64,000 nucleotides of DNA, taken from assembly GCF_036967205.1 (NCBI RefSeq), contig NZ_CP146022.1, positions 2,542,001-2,606,000 of the forward strand. Direction: 5' to 3'. Source of the DNA: Streptomyces sp. Q6 (GTDB lineage Bacteria > Actinomycetota > Actinomycetes > Streptomycetales > Streptomycetaceae). The translations under genes were made by a program, and so were the position numbers. The notes beneath the pieces are model-generated. The model was not told the DNA's origin. It saw only the letters and a list, made by a program, of their open reading frames with translations, and did no database searches. Positions 24,849 through 34,170 of this stretch are shown here, one piece after another (position 1 is the first letter of the stretch; the number at the start of each line of letters is the position of its first letter).

Positions 24849-26286
24849 CTAGGTGCCCGACTCGCTCGACGCGCGCGCCCGGGGCATCCACACCACGAGC
24901 ACCACCACCGCGACCAGCAGGATGCCCGCCCCCACCCGGAAGGCGGCCGCGTAGCCGTCGGTCAGGGCTTGTGGGGTCGCCGAGCCCGCCGAGCGGCTCG
25001 CCGCGACCGTGGAGAGGATCGACAGGCCCAGCGCGCCGCCCAGCGTGCGTGACGTGTTGACCAGGCCCGAGACCAGACCCGCGTCGCGCGGCGCCGCGCC
25101 CGACGTCGCCAGAGAGGCGAGCGGCGTCATCGCGAGTCCGGCGCCGGCCATCATCACGATCCCGGGCAGCATGATCGTCGGCACGTACGAGCCGTCCGAG
25201 GCCATCGTCGACTGCCACGCGAACCCGGCGGCGGTCACCAGGACACCGGTCACCGCCACGTTCCGCGCGCCGAAGCGCGGCATCAGGCGCGGCGCGAACT
25301 TCGATCCGGCCACGACCGCCAGCGAGCTGGGGACGAGCGCGAGGCCGGCCTCGACCGGGGTGTAGCCGAGCACGTTCTGCGCGTAGAGGGTCATGAAGAA
25401 CCACATGGCGAACGAGCCCATGCCGCACACGAACATCGCGGCGTTCGCGGCGGCCACCGACCGCACCTTGAACAGGCCGAGCGGCATCAGCGGCAGTCGC
25501 GTACGCGCTTCGACGACGAGGAAGGCGGCCATCAGCGCCAGCGCGACGGCCAGCGGCACGAGCGTCGCCGCCGCGCCCCAGCCCTCGGCCTCCGTCTGCA
25601 CGATGCCGTAGGCGAGCAGTGCCGTGCCCGCCGTCACGAGCAGCGCGCCCGGCAGGTCGAGGCGGCGTTCGCCGTCGGCGCGGGACTCGCGGATCCAGCG
25701 GGCGGCGGCCGCGAGGACGACGGCGCCGAGCGGAACGTTGATGAGGAGCACCCAGCGCCAGTTCAGGCCCTCGGTGAGGACGCCGCCGACGAGTCCGCCG
25801 GCCGCGCCGCCGCCCGCGCCCACGGCGGTCCACGTCGCGATGGCGCGGCCCGCGCGGCGCCTTCGGGGACGGCCGAGGTGAGGATCGTGAGGGTCGAGGG
25901 GCGAGCACCGCCGCGCCGAGGCCCTGCACGGCGCGCGCCGTGAGCAGCTGCCAGTCGGACTGGGCGAGGCCGCCGGCGAGCGACGCGAGGGTGAACAGGC
26001 CGAGCCCGACGAGGAACATCCGCTTGCGCCCGAAGAGGTCGCCGGCCCGGCCGCCGAGGAGCATGAACCCGGCGAACGCGATCGAGTACGCGTTCACCAC
26101 CCACTGGAGTCCGGTGGCGCTCATCCCGAGGTCGGCGCGCATCGAGGGCAGCGCGACGTTCACGACGGAGACGTCGAGGACGACGAGGAACTGCCCGGCG
26201 CAGGCCACGGCCACCACGAGCCAGGTGGGCGGGGCGGCCGAGCGGGGGCGTATCGCGGCATCGGACGTGGGCGGTGTGTGCAGCAT
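24849..26286 (-). CDS. MFS drug/H+ antiporter, DHA2 (14-TM) type, with two apparent frameshifts
   Basis: The N-terminus from ATG 26286 shows LVVLDVSVVNVALPSMRADL and GGRAGDLFGRKRMFL (motif A). Homology continues in a second frame (STLTILTSAVPEGAARA) after about 25900, where one C is lacking in GCCCC-TCG. It moves to a third frame (IATWTAVGAGGGAAGG onward) after about 25844, where one G is lacking in GCG-CCATC. The restored protein is about 479 residues with 14 helices and ends MPRARASSESGT. As written, the gene is broken; the pattern equals other single G/C losses in this window and is probably a sequencing artefact. Substrate unknown. Confidence 0.88.
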
Positions 26287-26440
26287 GAACGTGATGGTCT
26301 CAGCCCGCGGGCGCCCCGTACATCAGGATTTGGGCCCATGGGCCGTGGTCCGCGCGGCATAGGCCGCCGGGCCTAGGGCCTGTCCGGGGGCGCCCGGAAA
26401 CTCGTTGCCGGACCGTCGCCGAAGGGGTCAGACTCCCCGG

Positions 26441-26995
26441 ATGACCCTCTCGCCCTTCGCCCGTAAACCTGTCCTGACCGGCGAGAGGACCGTGCTGCGG
26501 CCGTTCACCGAGGCCGACGCCGAGACGATGGCCGCGATCATCGAGGACCCCGAGGTCGTCCGGTTCACGGGTGGTCCCGCGTCCTTCGCTCCGGAGCGGC
26601 TGCGGTCCTGGTACGGCTCGCGCGGCGCCCAGGACGACCGGCTGGATCTGGCCGTCACCGATCGCGCCACCGGCGAGCTGGTCGGCGAGGTCGTCCTCAA
26701 CGACTGGGACCCGGACCACCGCCACGCGACCTTCCGTACGCTCGTCGGTCCGCGCGGCCGGGGGCGCGGCCTGGGCACGGAGGCCGCGCGGCTGATCGTC
26801 GGGTACGGCTTCGCGACGGCCGGGCTGCACCGGATCGGCCTGGAGGCGTACGCGGACAACGTGCGGGCCCGCCATGTCTACGAGAAGCTCGGCTTCGTCG
26901 TCGAGGGCGTGCGCCGCCAGGTCGCCCTGCACGACGGCGTCTGGCGGGACGAGGTCGTGATGGGGCTGCTGGCCGAGGAGTGGAAGGCGGCCTAG
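26441..26995 (+). CDS. GNAT N-acetyltransferase, RimJ/RimL type
   Basis: A 184-residue acetyltransferase_3 protein. Typical elements are the N-terminal LTGERTVLRPFTEADAETMA, the acetyl-CoA loop VGPRGRGRGLGTEAARLIVG and GLHRIGLEAYADNVRARHVY-EKLGF near the C-terminus. It acetylates an amino group of a protein N-terminus or small molecule, unidentified here. It stands alone between convergent or divergent neighbours. The 243-bp gap that follows (26996-27238) shows nothing recognisable. Confidence 0.9.
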   Translation: MTLSPFARKPVLTGERTVLRPFTEADAETMAAIIEDPEVVRFTGGPASFAPERLRSWYGSRGAQDDRLDLAVTDRATGELVGEVVLNDWDPDHRHATFRTLVGPRGRGRGLGTEAARLIVGYGFATAGLHRIGLEAYADNVRARHVYEKLGFVVEGVRRQVALHDGVWRDEVVMGLLAEEWKAA

Positions 26996-27238
26996 GGGCT
27001 GCCCGGCGGATCGCGTCGCGGACGCGGGGTCTTGCCACACCGGCGCACCAGGGCACGGGCCACCCGAGCCGCGACCTGATCCGCCGGACGGGTCCTGGCG
27101 CCTGCCCGCCGGACCGGGCCGCCGGTCGGGCTCTGGGTCGTGGCCGCAAAGTCCCTCCTGCCCGCGACGCCTGGCACGCGCACGCGCTCTCGCCGCAGGG
27201 CCGCCCTGCGGGCGACGGAGGGGCTTTACGGACACGCG

Positions 27239-28432
27239 CTAGGCGTTCCGGCGCACCATCGTCACCACCGCCGCCCCGCCGAGTCCGATGTTGTGCGCGA
27301 GACCGACCCGGGCGCCGGCCACCTGCCTGGCTCCCGCCTCGCCCCTCAACTGCCACGTCAGTTCGGCGACCTGGGCGATACCGGTGGCGCCGAGCGGGTG
27401 GCCCTTGGAGATCAGTCCGCCGGACGGGTTCACGACCCAGCGGCCGCCGTACGTCGTCGCGCCGGACTCGACGAGTTTGCCCGACTCGCCCTCCCCGCAC
27501 AGGCCGAGCGCCTCGTACGTGAGCAGTTCGTTGATGGAGAAGCAGTCGTGGAGCTCGATGACGTCCACGTCCCGCGCGTCCAGGCCCGACGCCTCGTAGA
27601 CCTGGCGGGCCGCGTCCCGCGACATGGGCTGTCCGACGACGTCGACGCACGATCCGGAGGCGAAGGACTCCGCCGTGTCCGTGGTCATCGCCTGCGCCAC
27701 GATCTCGACCGCCTTCTCCCCCAGTCCCCGTTCCTCCACGAAGCGTTCGGAGACGACGACGGCCGCCGCGGCGCCGTCGGACGTCGGCGAGCACTGGAGC
27801 TTGGTGAGCGGTGTGTGGATGGTCTTCGCGGCGAGGATCTCGTCGACGGTGTACGCGTCCTGGAACTGGGCGTACGGGTTGTTCACCGAGTGCCGGTGGT
27901 TCTTGGCGCCGACCGCGGCGAGCTGTGCCTCGGTGGTGCCATACGTCTCCATGTGCTCGCGGGCCGCGTCGCCGAAGATCTGGGCGGTGGGCGGGGACAT
28001 CTCGAAGCCGTGGCGGGCGGCCATGATGCCGTAGTGGCGGGCGACCGGCGAGGTCCGGAAGTCGCCGCCGTCGGCGCCCCCGCCCAGCGCCCCGCGCTGC
28101 ATCTTCTCGAAGCCGAGCGCGAGGACGCAGTCGCTCAGGCCGCCCTCGACGAACTGCCGCGCCAGCATCAGCGCGGTCGACCCGGTGGCGCAGTTGTTGT
28201 TGACGTTGTAGACGGGGACGCCGGTCAACCCCAGTTCGTAGACCGCGCGTTGACCGGCCGTGGAGGCCTGGAAGCAGTAGCCGACGGGGACCTGCTGGAC
28301 GTCCTCGTAGGCGATCCCCGCGTCGGCGAGCGCCGCGCTTCCCGCCTGCTTGACCATGTCCCAGTACTGCCAGTCCCGCGTCTCGGGCTTCTCGAACCTG
28401 GTCATGCCGACGCCGACGATGTACGACTTCAT
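27239..28432 (-). CDS. SCP-x type thiolase / lipid-transfer protein
   Basis: A 397-residue thiolase of the sterol-carrier-protein-x group. The N-terminal [19 protein letters not shown], active-site region [58 protein letters not shown] and [20 protein letters not shown] closely follow animal SCP-x and actinobacterial Ltp proteins, which cleave 3-ketoacyl-CoA derived from branched sterol side chains. No SCP2 domain is fused. A 23-bp palindrome lies 19 bp upstream of the ATG. Steroid or branched acyl-CoA degradation is the inferred pathway. Confidence 0.9.
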   Translation of the reverse strand: MKSYIVGVGMTRFEKPETRDWQYWDMVKQAGSAALADAGIAYEDVQQVPVGYCFQASTAGQRAVYELGLTGVPVYNVNNNCATGSTALMLARQFVEGGLSDCVLALGFEKMQRGALGGGADGGDFRTSPVARHYGIMAARHGFEMSPPTAQIFGDAAREHMETYGTTEAQLAAVGAKNHRHSVNNPYAQFQDAYTVDEILAAKTIHTPLTKLQCSPTSDGAAAAVVVSERFVEERGLGEKAVEIVAQAMTTDTAESFASGSCVDVVGQPMSRDAARQVYEASGLDARDVDVIELHDCFSINELLTYEALGLCGEGESGKLVESGATTYGGRWVVNPSGGLISKGHPLGATGIAQVAELTWQLRGEAGARQVAGARVGLAHNIGLGGAAVVTMVRRNA

Positions 28433-28450
28433 GGCTGGGGCCTCCTGCCC

Positions 28451-28473
28451 GTATCTGATGACCCGTCAGATAC
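28451..28473. promoter_or_regulatory. Palindrome GTATCTGA-N7-TCAGATAC containing a 17-bp family site
   Basis: Perfect 8-bp arms flank a 7-bp centre. The inner 17 bp TCTGATGACCCGTCAGA belongs to the family CTGAC-N5-NTCAG seen at four other CoA-gene promoters here. It lies 19 bp upstream of the thiolase ATG, a position suitable for repression. Confidence 0.7.
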
Positions 28474-28501
28474 TGGCAGGAGGTGCCGCGCGAGGGAAGA
28501 C

Positions 28502-29710
28502 CTACCGGAAGGCGGCCAGTCCCGTCAGCGCCTGGCCGAGCGCCAGCGTGTGCATCTCGGTCGTGCCCTCGTACGTCAGCACGGACTCCAGGTTGTTGGC
28601 GTGCCGGATGACCGGGTATTCGAGGGAGATGCCGTTCGCGCCGAGGATCGTGCGGGCGGTGCGGCAGATCTCGATGGCCTCGCGGACGTTGTTCAGCTTG
28701 CCGAAGCTGATCTGGGCCGGGTGGACGCCGGCGTCCGAGTCCTTCAGGGCGGAGAGCTGGAGCGCGGTCAGCGTCGCCTTGTGGAGTTCGAGCGCCATGT
28801 CGACGAGCTTCTGCTGCGTGAGCTGGAACCCGGCGATCGGCTTGCCGAACTGCTCGCGCTGGAGGGCGTAGTCGCGCGCCGACCGCCATGCCGAGCGGGC
28901 CGCACCGGTGACGCCCCAGACGATGCCGTAGCGGGCCTCGTTCAGGCAGGTGAGGGGCGCGCCCACGCCGCGCGCCCGCGGCAGCAGGGCGGAGCCGGGG
29001 AGCCGGACGCGGTCCAGGACCAGCTCGCTGGTCACCGACGCGCGCAGCGACATCTTGTGCTTGATGAGCGGCGCCGAGAAGCCGGGGCTGTCGGTGGGGA
29101 CGACGAATCCCCGTACGCCGTCCTCGGTCTGCGCCCAGACGACGGCGACGGCCGCGACCGAACCGTTCGTGATCCACATCTTGCGGCCGTCGAGGATCCA
29201 GTCTCCCCCAGTCTTCGACCGGGAGGTGCCCCCTCCGTCGCGGCGGGCCCGCGTCGTCATGGACGCCGGGTCGGAGCCGTGGTCGGGCTCGGTCAGGCCG
29301 AAGCAGCCGATCGCCTCGCCGGCCGCCATCCTCGGCAGCCACTCCTGCTTCTGCTCCTCGGAACCGAAGCGGTGGATGGCGAACATGGCGAGGGAGCCCT
29401 GGACGGAGACGAACGAGCGCAGACCGGAGTCCGTGGCCTCCAGCTCGCGGCAGGCGACGCCGTACGCGCGGGCCGACATCCCGGCGCAGCCGTAGCCCTC
29501 CAGGTGCATGCCGAGCAGGCCCATCTTGCCGAAGTCGCGGGCGAGTTCGGGCAGGGCGGGCAGCTCGCCGGACTCGAACCAGCCGGCGATGTGCGGCTCG
29601 ACCTTGTCGTCGAGGTACTGGCGGACCGTGTCACGTACGGCGCGCTCCTCGTCGGTGAGGAGGGCCTCCAGGTTCAGCGGGTCGGTCGGGTCGAGCGCGG
29701 GGAACGGCAT
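28502..29710 (-). CDS. Acyl-CoA dehydrogenase, glutaryl-CoA dehydrogenase-like
   Basis: A 402-residue flavoprotein. Signatures are CFGLTEPDHGSDPASMTTRA, KMWITNGSVAAVAVVWAQTE and the C-terminal RHANNLESVLTYEGTTEMHT, with the catalytic Glu in YEGT as in the glutaryl-CoA group. It dehydrogenates an acyl-CoA at the alpha-beta bond. An extra stretch, RDGGGTSRSKTGGDWILDG (about residues 158-176), comes from an inserted repeat. ATG 7 bp after the CoA-transferase stop, so co-transcribed with it. The exact acyl substrate is not evident. Confidence 0.92.
   Translation of the reverse strand: MPFPALDPTDPLNLEALLTDEERAVRDTVRQYLDDKVEPHIAGWFESGELPALPELARDFGKMGLLGMHLEGYGCAGMSARAYGVACRELEATDSGLRSFVSVQGSLAMFAIHRFGSEEQKQEWLPRMAAGEAIGCFGLTEPDHGSDPASMTTRARRDGGGTSRSKTGGDWILDGRKMWITNGSVAAVAVVWAQTEDGVRGFVVPTDSPGFSAPLIKHKMSLRASVTSELVLDRVRLPGSALLPRARGVGAPLTCLNEARYGIVWGVTGAARSAWRSARDYALQREQFGKPIAGFQLTQQKLVDMALELHKATLTALQLSALKDSDAGVHPAQISFGKLNNVREAIEICRTARTILGANGISLEYPVIRHANNLESVLTYEGTTEMHTLALGQALTGLAAFR
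29203..29233. repeat. Streptomyces small palindromic repeat inserted in frame in the acyl-CoA dehydrogenase gene
   Basis: CTCCCCCAGTCTTCGACCGG and the following GAGGTGCCCCC match a common dispersed Streptomyces repeat (recalled form: GGGGGCACCTCCCG ... CTGGGGGAG). It is normally intergenic. Here it is translated as GGTSRSKTGG without breaking the frame. A partial copy of the same motif (GGGGGCACCTCCCC) occurs at the 3' end of the KstR-like gene near 57118. Confidence 0.7.
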
Positions 29711-29717
29711 GGTGTCC

Positions 29718-30878
29718 TCAAACTCCTTGCTGCGTACGGTCGTTGTGCTGACCGAGGGTGGGAGGTGCGGTGCGTACGGCGGGGCGTACACCGTTGAAGC
29801 TGACGGGGAAGGCGACCTGGCGCAGGCGGCCCGCGGTGGGGTGCTCGACCTCCTGGACGATGCCGAGCGCCTCGGTCTGCGGGCAGGTGTACACCTCGTC
29901 GAGATGGCGGATGGCCGCGGCGGGCACGCCCGCCTTCTTGAGCGTGTCGCACCACTCGCCGACCGTGCGCCGTGCGAGGACGCGCGTCAACCGGTCGTTC
30001 AGGGCGGCCCTGTTGGCGACGCGGGCGGCGTTCGTGGCGAAGCGCTCGTCGTCGGCGAACGCGGCGAGGCCGAGGGTCTCGCACAGCGTGCGGAACAGCG
30101 CGTCGTTGCCGACGGCGATGACGAAGTGGCCGTCGGCGGCCTCGTACGCCTGGTACGGGACGAGGCTGGGGTGGCCCGAGCCGAGGCGGGTCGGGCGCTC
30201 CCCGGTGGCGAAGTGGGCGGTGGCCCAGTTGGCGTGCAGGGCGAGCTGGGTCTCGTACAGGGACGTCGTGACGTACTGGCCGCGGCCCGTGCGCGCGCGT
30301 TCGACGAGGGCCGAGGTGACGCCGATGAGGCCGAAGAGGGCGGCGCCGAGGTCGCCCATCGCGAAGCCCGCCTTGACGGGCGGTCCGTCCGGCTCGCCGG
30401 TCAGCGACATCAGCCCGGCGGCGGCCTGGGCGACCATGTCGTAACCGGGCTCGTCGCGCAGCGGGCCGCTCTCGCCGAAGGCGGAGATGTGCAGGACGAC
30501 GAGGCGCGGGTGGCGCTCGGTCAGCTCGCGGTAGTCGAAGAGGCGGGCGAGGCCGCTGCCGGGCCGGAAGTTCTCGACGAGCACGTCGGCGTCGGCGAGC
30601 ATCCGGTGCACCTCGGCCTGTCCGGCCGCCGACTTGAGATCGAGGGTGACGGAGCGCTTGTTGCGGTTGGCGGCCAGGTAGTACGTGGCGTCGTCGCCCT
30701 GGAACGGCGGGCCCCAGCGGCGCGTCGGGTCGCCGCCCTCGGGGTGCTCGACCTTGGTCACGTCGGCGCCGAGGTCGGCGAGGGACATCGTGGCGTACGG
30801 GCCCGCGAGGATCTTGGACAGGTCGACGACCTTGATCCCGGCGAGCGGTGCGGCGGTACCGGGCTGCGGCTCAGGCAT
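29718..30878 (-). CDS. CaiB/BaiF family CoA-transferase
   Basis: A 386-residue family III CoA-transferase. Start MPEPQPGTAAPLAGIKVVDL, ILAGPYATMSLADLGADVTK-VEHPEGGDPTRRW, and the catalytic Asp in EPGYDMVAQAAAGLMSLTGE are typical. It moves CoA between carboxylic acids, activating a substrate for the acyl-CoA dehydrogenase encoded 7 bp downstream. A GTG at 30887 could add three residues. Upstream on the same strand lies a LysR gene. Confidence 0.92.
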   Translation of the reverse strand: MPEPQPGTAAPLAGIKVVDLSKILAGPYATMSLADLGADVTKVEHPEGGDPTRRWGPPFQGDDATYYLAANRNKRSVTLDLKSAAGQAEVHRMLADADVLVENFRPGSGLARLFDYRELTERHPRLVVLHISAFGESGPLRDEPGYDMVAQAAAGLMSLTGEPDGPPVKAGFAMGDLGAALFGLIGVTSALVERARTGRGQYVTTSLYETQLALHANWATAHFATGERPTRLGSGHPSLVPYQAYEAADGHFVIAVGNDALFRTLCETLGLAAFADDERFATNAARVANRAALNDRLTRVLARRTVGEWCDTLKKAGVPAAAIRHLDEVYTCPQTEALGIVQEVEHPTAGRLRQVAFPVSFNGVRPAVRTAPPTLGQHNDRTQQGV

Positions 30879-30941
30879 GGAGATCACTCTGCCCGTGGGA
30901 TTAAGTGCTGTCCAAGACTGATTCCGGCGTTCAGTGAGCCG

Positions 30942-31847
30942 CTACGCCACATAATCGGGCGGCGTCGGCAGGACGCGCTCGGCGATCTCCAGGACGGCCG
31001 CGAGGGCGGCGCTGTCGTTCCCGGTGCGCCAGGCGAGGGCGATCGGCAGCACCGGCACGCCCTCCCCGACCAGCGGCCTGAACACCACGTGCTCCAGATG
31101 GATGGAGCGCGCCGACCCGACCACGACGGCCACCCCGACCCCGGCGCCCACCAGGGCCAGGAGGTTGTACGAGTCCGGGGCCTCCTGCGCGATCCGGGGC
31201 GCGAACCCGGCGTCGTGGCACCCCTGCACCATGGCCTCGCGGACCGCCGAACCGCGCGCGACCGGGAAGGTGACGACACGCTCCTGGGCGAGGTCGGCGA
31301 AGGTGATGCCCTCCCGGGCGGCGAGCCGGTGCCCTTCGGGCAGGGCGCAGACGAGCCGCTCGGCGCGGACCACGCGGGCGGTGATGCCCCGGCGCACCGG
31401 CAGGGCCGCCACCCCGAGATCGATGGTGCCGTCGGTGAGCCGGGCCAGCGCCTCGCCGGTGAAGATCTGCCCCTCCAACACCAGCTCCACACCCGGGAGT
31501 TCGGCGTTCACGGCACGGGTGAGGGCGGGCAGCGCGGCATAGGCGCTGGCCCCGCCGAAGCCGACGGTGACGCGGCCCGTCTCGCCGAGGTGCGCGGTGC
31601 GCACGGTGCGGCGCAGGGTGGCCGCGTCGGCGAGCAGCCGCCGCGCGGGTTCGACGAGGGCCTGCCCGGCGGGGGTGAGGCGGACGGTGCGGGTGGTCCG
31701 GTCGAAGAGCCGTACGCCCAGGTCGCGTTCGAGCAGTCGGATCTGCTGGCTGAGCGGCGACTGGGCGATGTGCAGTCGCTCGGCGGCCCGCCCGAAGTGC
31801 AGTTCCTCGGCGACGGCGACGAACCCGGTGAGGTGTTTGAGCTCCAC
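30942..31847 (-). CDS. LysR-family transcriptional regulator
   Basis: A 301-residue LTTR. The N-terminal HTH is ELKHLTGFVAVAEELHFGRA then LHIAQSPLSQQIRLLERDLG, followed by the linker helix and a periplasmic-binding-type sensor domain (VTVGFGGASAYAALPALTRA; LALVGAGVGVAVVVGSAR). It precedes the CoA-transferase/acyl-CoA dehydrogenase pair by 63 bp on the same strand, an unusual non-divergent arrangement, and is the likely local regulator. Ligand unknown. Confidence 0.92.
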   Translation of the reverse strand: MELKHLTGFVAVAEELHFGRAAERLHIAQSPLSQQIRLLERDLGVRLFDRTTRTVRLTPAGQALVEPARRLLADAATLRRTVRTAHLGETGRVTVGFGGASAYAALPALTRAVNAELPGVELVLEGQIFTGEALARLTDGTIDLGVAALPVRRGITARVVRAERLVCALPEGHRLAAREGITFADLAQERVVTFPVARGSAVREAMVQGCHDAGFAPRIAQEAPDSYNLLALVGAGVGVAVVVGSARSIHLEHVVFRPLVGEGVPVLPIALAWRTGNDSAALAAVLEIAERVLPTPPDYVA

Positions 31848-31969
31848 GGGGCGACGATACGTGCCCCGATCCGGGTGCCCGGTACATCGGCGTGTGGCAT
31901 GCTCCGCTCCTGGATCGCTGTGGCGATCGAGTGATGCCTACGTGAAGAAAATGCGGAGGGGGCTGTTCC

Positions 31970-33457
31970 GTGGGGGATCTGACCAAAGGGGCCAACACGT
32001 TCGTGCCGACGGTGCCGTTGCGCATCGCGGTACGCAGTTGGATGCGGGCCGGAGCGCTGCTGCTCACGGCCGACGGCACGGTCCGGGGGGACCACGACAT
32101 CGTGTTCGACGGGGCGCCGACCCATCCGACGGGCGCGGTGCGGCTCGCCGGGGGCGCGGACGGCACGGTCTGGCTGGAGACGTCGCTGCCCGAGCTGACG
32201 GCGGACGTCGAGCGGGTGCTCGTCGTCGGCTTCACGCGGGGCGGCACGGTACGCGAGACGGGGGTCCCGTCGGTGGAGGCGTACGCGCAGGACGGGACGC
32301 CGGTCGCCCGGTACGAGGTGGACGCCGCCGAGATCGGGGCCGAAACCGCCCTGGTGCTCGGCGAGTTGTACCGGCGCGCGGGCGGCTGGAAGTTCCGGGC
32401 GGTGGGCCAGGGGTACGTGGGCGGCCTGGAGAGCCTGGCGGCGGACCACGGGGTGGGGTCGCTCACGGCGGCGGCCGCGCCCGCCTCTCCCGTACCGCCC
32501 GCCTCTCCCGTACCGCCCGCCTCTCCCGTACCGCCCGCCGCTGCGGTCCCGGCCGACGCTCCGCAGGCGGTGCCGTTCGCGCCGCCCGCCGCACCGGCAC
32601 AGATACCGGCACCGGCACCGGCATCTATACCGAGTCCGGCACCGGCCCCCGCGCCGACGCCGACCGTCGCGGTCCCGGCGCCGGGCGCCGTCCCCGCCCA
32701 GGCCCATGCCGCGGCCCCGGCCCCGGCGCCTCGACAGGCCGGGCGGGACTGGACGTTCGGTCCGACCTTCGAGCCGCGCACGCTCACCGGCCGCGACAAC
32801 GACGTCCTCCAGGTGAACGGCCTCCCGCCGGGCCCGGTCATCGTCGAGCTGCTCGTCAAGGGCGACGGCTGGACGTGCCTGGCCCCGCTCAACCGCCGCA
32901 ACAAAGAGGGCGACACCCTCGTCAACAGCACCGAGGACGACTTCCAGGGGCGGCTGCTCACCACCGTCCCGCAGAGCGGCCCGCTGCGTCTGCGGCTCCA
33001 GGCCGACGGCGCCTGGCAGGCCACGGTGCTGCCGCTCGTCGCGGCCCACCGCCTGACCGGCGAGTGGCTGGAGTGGCGTGGCCCCGACGTGCTGCTGCAC
33101 ACCGGCGGCCCGGCCGACTTCGCCGTCCGCTACAAGGGCGACAGCAACCTCATCGTCCAGCGCTACGAGCTCACCGGCCACACCGATCACGCGACGCTCC
33201 CGCGCGGCGAGAACTTCATCAACGAGATCGGCGCCCGCCGCGAGACCCACCCCCTGCCCGAGGGGCCGGTGATCGTCCAGCTGGAGATGGCGGACGGTCC
33301 CTGGCGGGCCAGGCTCAAGGGCGGCGGGCACCCCGAGGACGCCCCGCACGACGAGGGACAGGCCGCGGCGGCGCCGTTCGGCGCGTTCACCGTCCCCGGG
33401 CCGGAGAAGACGGAGGGCGACCGCAGGTCGCGCTGGGGCTGGCGCGGCAGGGGCTGA
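31970..33457 (+). CDS. TerD-domain (tellurium-resistance type) stress protein with tandem C-terminal domain
   Basis: A 495-residue protein. Residues 1-165 are a TerD domain ([69 protein letters not shown]), a Ca2+-binding fold of the Ter stress system. A 95-residue Ala/Pro linker with three PASPVP repeats follows. The C-terminal half (from about 260) has two similar segments, [20 protein letters not shown] and [27 protein letters not shown], suggesting a duplicated beta-sandwich. GTG start. Large TerD fusions of this sort are common in Streptomyces; function in stress or differentiation is only inferred. Confidence 0.88.
   Translation: MGDLTKGANTFVPTVPLRIAVRSWMRAGALLLTADGTVRGDHDIVFDGAPTHPTGAVRLAGGADGTVWLETSLPELTADVERVLVVGFTRGGTVRETGVPSVEAYAQDGTPVARYEVDAAEIGAETALVLGELYRRAGGWKFRAVGQGYVGGLESLAADHGVGSLTAAAAPASPVPPASPVPPASPVPPAAAVPADAPQAVPFAPPAAPAQIPAPAPASIPSPAPAPAPTPTVAVPAPGAVPAQAHAAAPAPAPRQAGRDWTFGPTFEPRTLTGRDNDVLQVNGLPPGPVIVELLVKGDGWTCLAPLNRRNKEGDTLVNSTEDDFQGRLLTTVPQSGPLRLRLQADGAWQATVLPLVAAHRLTGEWLEWRGPDVLLHTGGPADFAVRYKGDSNLIVQRYELTGHTDHATLPRGENFINEIGARRETHPLPEGPVIVQLEMADGPWRARLKGGGHPEDAPHDEGQAAAAPFGAFTVPGPEKTEGDRRSRWGWRGRG
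32483..32536 (+). repeat. Three exact 18-bp tandem repeats encoding PASPVP units
   Basis: GCCTCTCCCGTACCGCCC occurs three times in a row within the Pro-rich linker of the TerD protein. It is a coding minisatellite whose copy number can change without frameshift. Confidence 0.9.
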
Positions 33458-33474
33458 CCGGACGGCTTGTCAGT

Positions 33475-33513
33475 GGCGTCTGCTGCAATCACTCCATGAC
33501 CGCAGCAGACGCC
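33475..33513 (+). promoter_or_regulatory. 12-bp hairpin with the start codon in its loop
   Basis: GGCGTCTGCTGC (33475-33486) and GCAGCAGACGCC (33502-33513) are perfect complements. The ATG at 33496 is in the 15-nt loop, and no Shine-Dalgarno is visible. The right arm is coding (codons AADAA region). It may expose or hide the initiation site. Confidence 0.6.
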
Positions 33514-34071
33514 GCCCGCCGGCTCCCCGACATCCCGACCCTGCGCGCCCGGTGTCGCGCCCTCGCGGGGGCGGAGGCCCTGATCAACCCCTCGGGCGAG
33601 TACGCCTATCACGGGTACACCGCCGCCTGGAGCCCGACCAAGGAGGTCTTCTCGGTGGACAACGGCTCGGGGGACGACTGCGCGGTCGTCTTCGGCCCCG
33701 ACGGCGTCTACATCCGGGTCTTCAGCCATGAGTCCGTGATGAGCCCGTACGGCGACGACGACGAGCAGCCGTGGCCGGGCGTCCTCGACTCGCTCCCGGC
33801 CGTGTTCCGCCGGTACGTGGACGAGCCCGCGTTCACGGACGACGGCCTGCCGCGCGTCACCGGCTGCATCTGGCGCGAGACCGGTGACACGCGCTGGCAC
33901 ACCGGCGACATCGACTTCCCCGAGGACGAGGAGGACGCGGACGGCGCCGAGTGGCTGCTCGAACTGCTCCTGGAGGGAACCCCGGAGGCGTTCCGCGACT
34001 GGGCCGAGGAGTACTACGAGCGGCCGGTGGACCTGGCCGCCGTGCGCCGCGTATTTGAGGCTGCGGCCTAG
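33496..34071 (+). CDS. Hypothetical acidic protein, 191 aa
   Basis: A soluble, acidic protein starting MTAADAARRLPDIPTLRARC, with conserved-looking blocks GEYAYHGYTAAWSPTKEVFS, GVYIRVFSHESVMSPYGDDD and GCIWRETGDTRWHTGDIDFP. No signal peptide or membrane segment. It resembles Streptomyces proteins of unknown function; I cannot assign a family. It lies 38 bp after the TerD gene and its start codon is embedded in a hairpin. Confidence 0.8.
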   Translation: MTAADAARRLPDIPTLRARCRALAGAEALINPSGEYAYHGYTAAWSPTKEVFSVDNGSGDDCAVVFGPDGVYIRVFSHESVMSPYGDDDEQPWPGVLDSLPAVFRRYVDEPAFTDDGLPRVTGCIWRETGDTRWHTGDIDFPEDEEDADGAEWLLELLLEGTPEAFRDWAEEYYERPVDLAAVRRVFEAAA

Positions 34072-34160
34072 AGCCTCTGGACGTACGAGGCCGCGGCCCC
34101 GACCCCTTCGACGTACGAGGACGCGGCTCGGCCTCCTGGGTGTGTGAGTTCGCGGCCCAG
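34050..34160. repeat. Degenerate direct repeats copying the 3' end of the preceding gene
   Basis: The gene ends GTATTTGAGGCTGCGGCC-TAG. Downstream, GTACGAGGCCGCGGCC, GTACGAGGACGCGGCT and GTGTGAGTTCGCGGCC follow at roughly 30-bp spacing. They fill the 99-bp gap before the FadE34-like gene. Confidence 0.55.
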
Positions 34161-34170
34161 CCCCGGCCCG

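Noticed and set aside
26996-27238. A possible gene in the gap between the acetyltransferase and the thiolase
   Set aside because: Open frames there are short, antisense-like and Arg-rich, with no ribosome site or recognisable motif.
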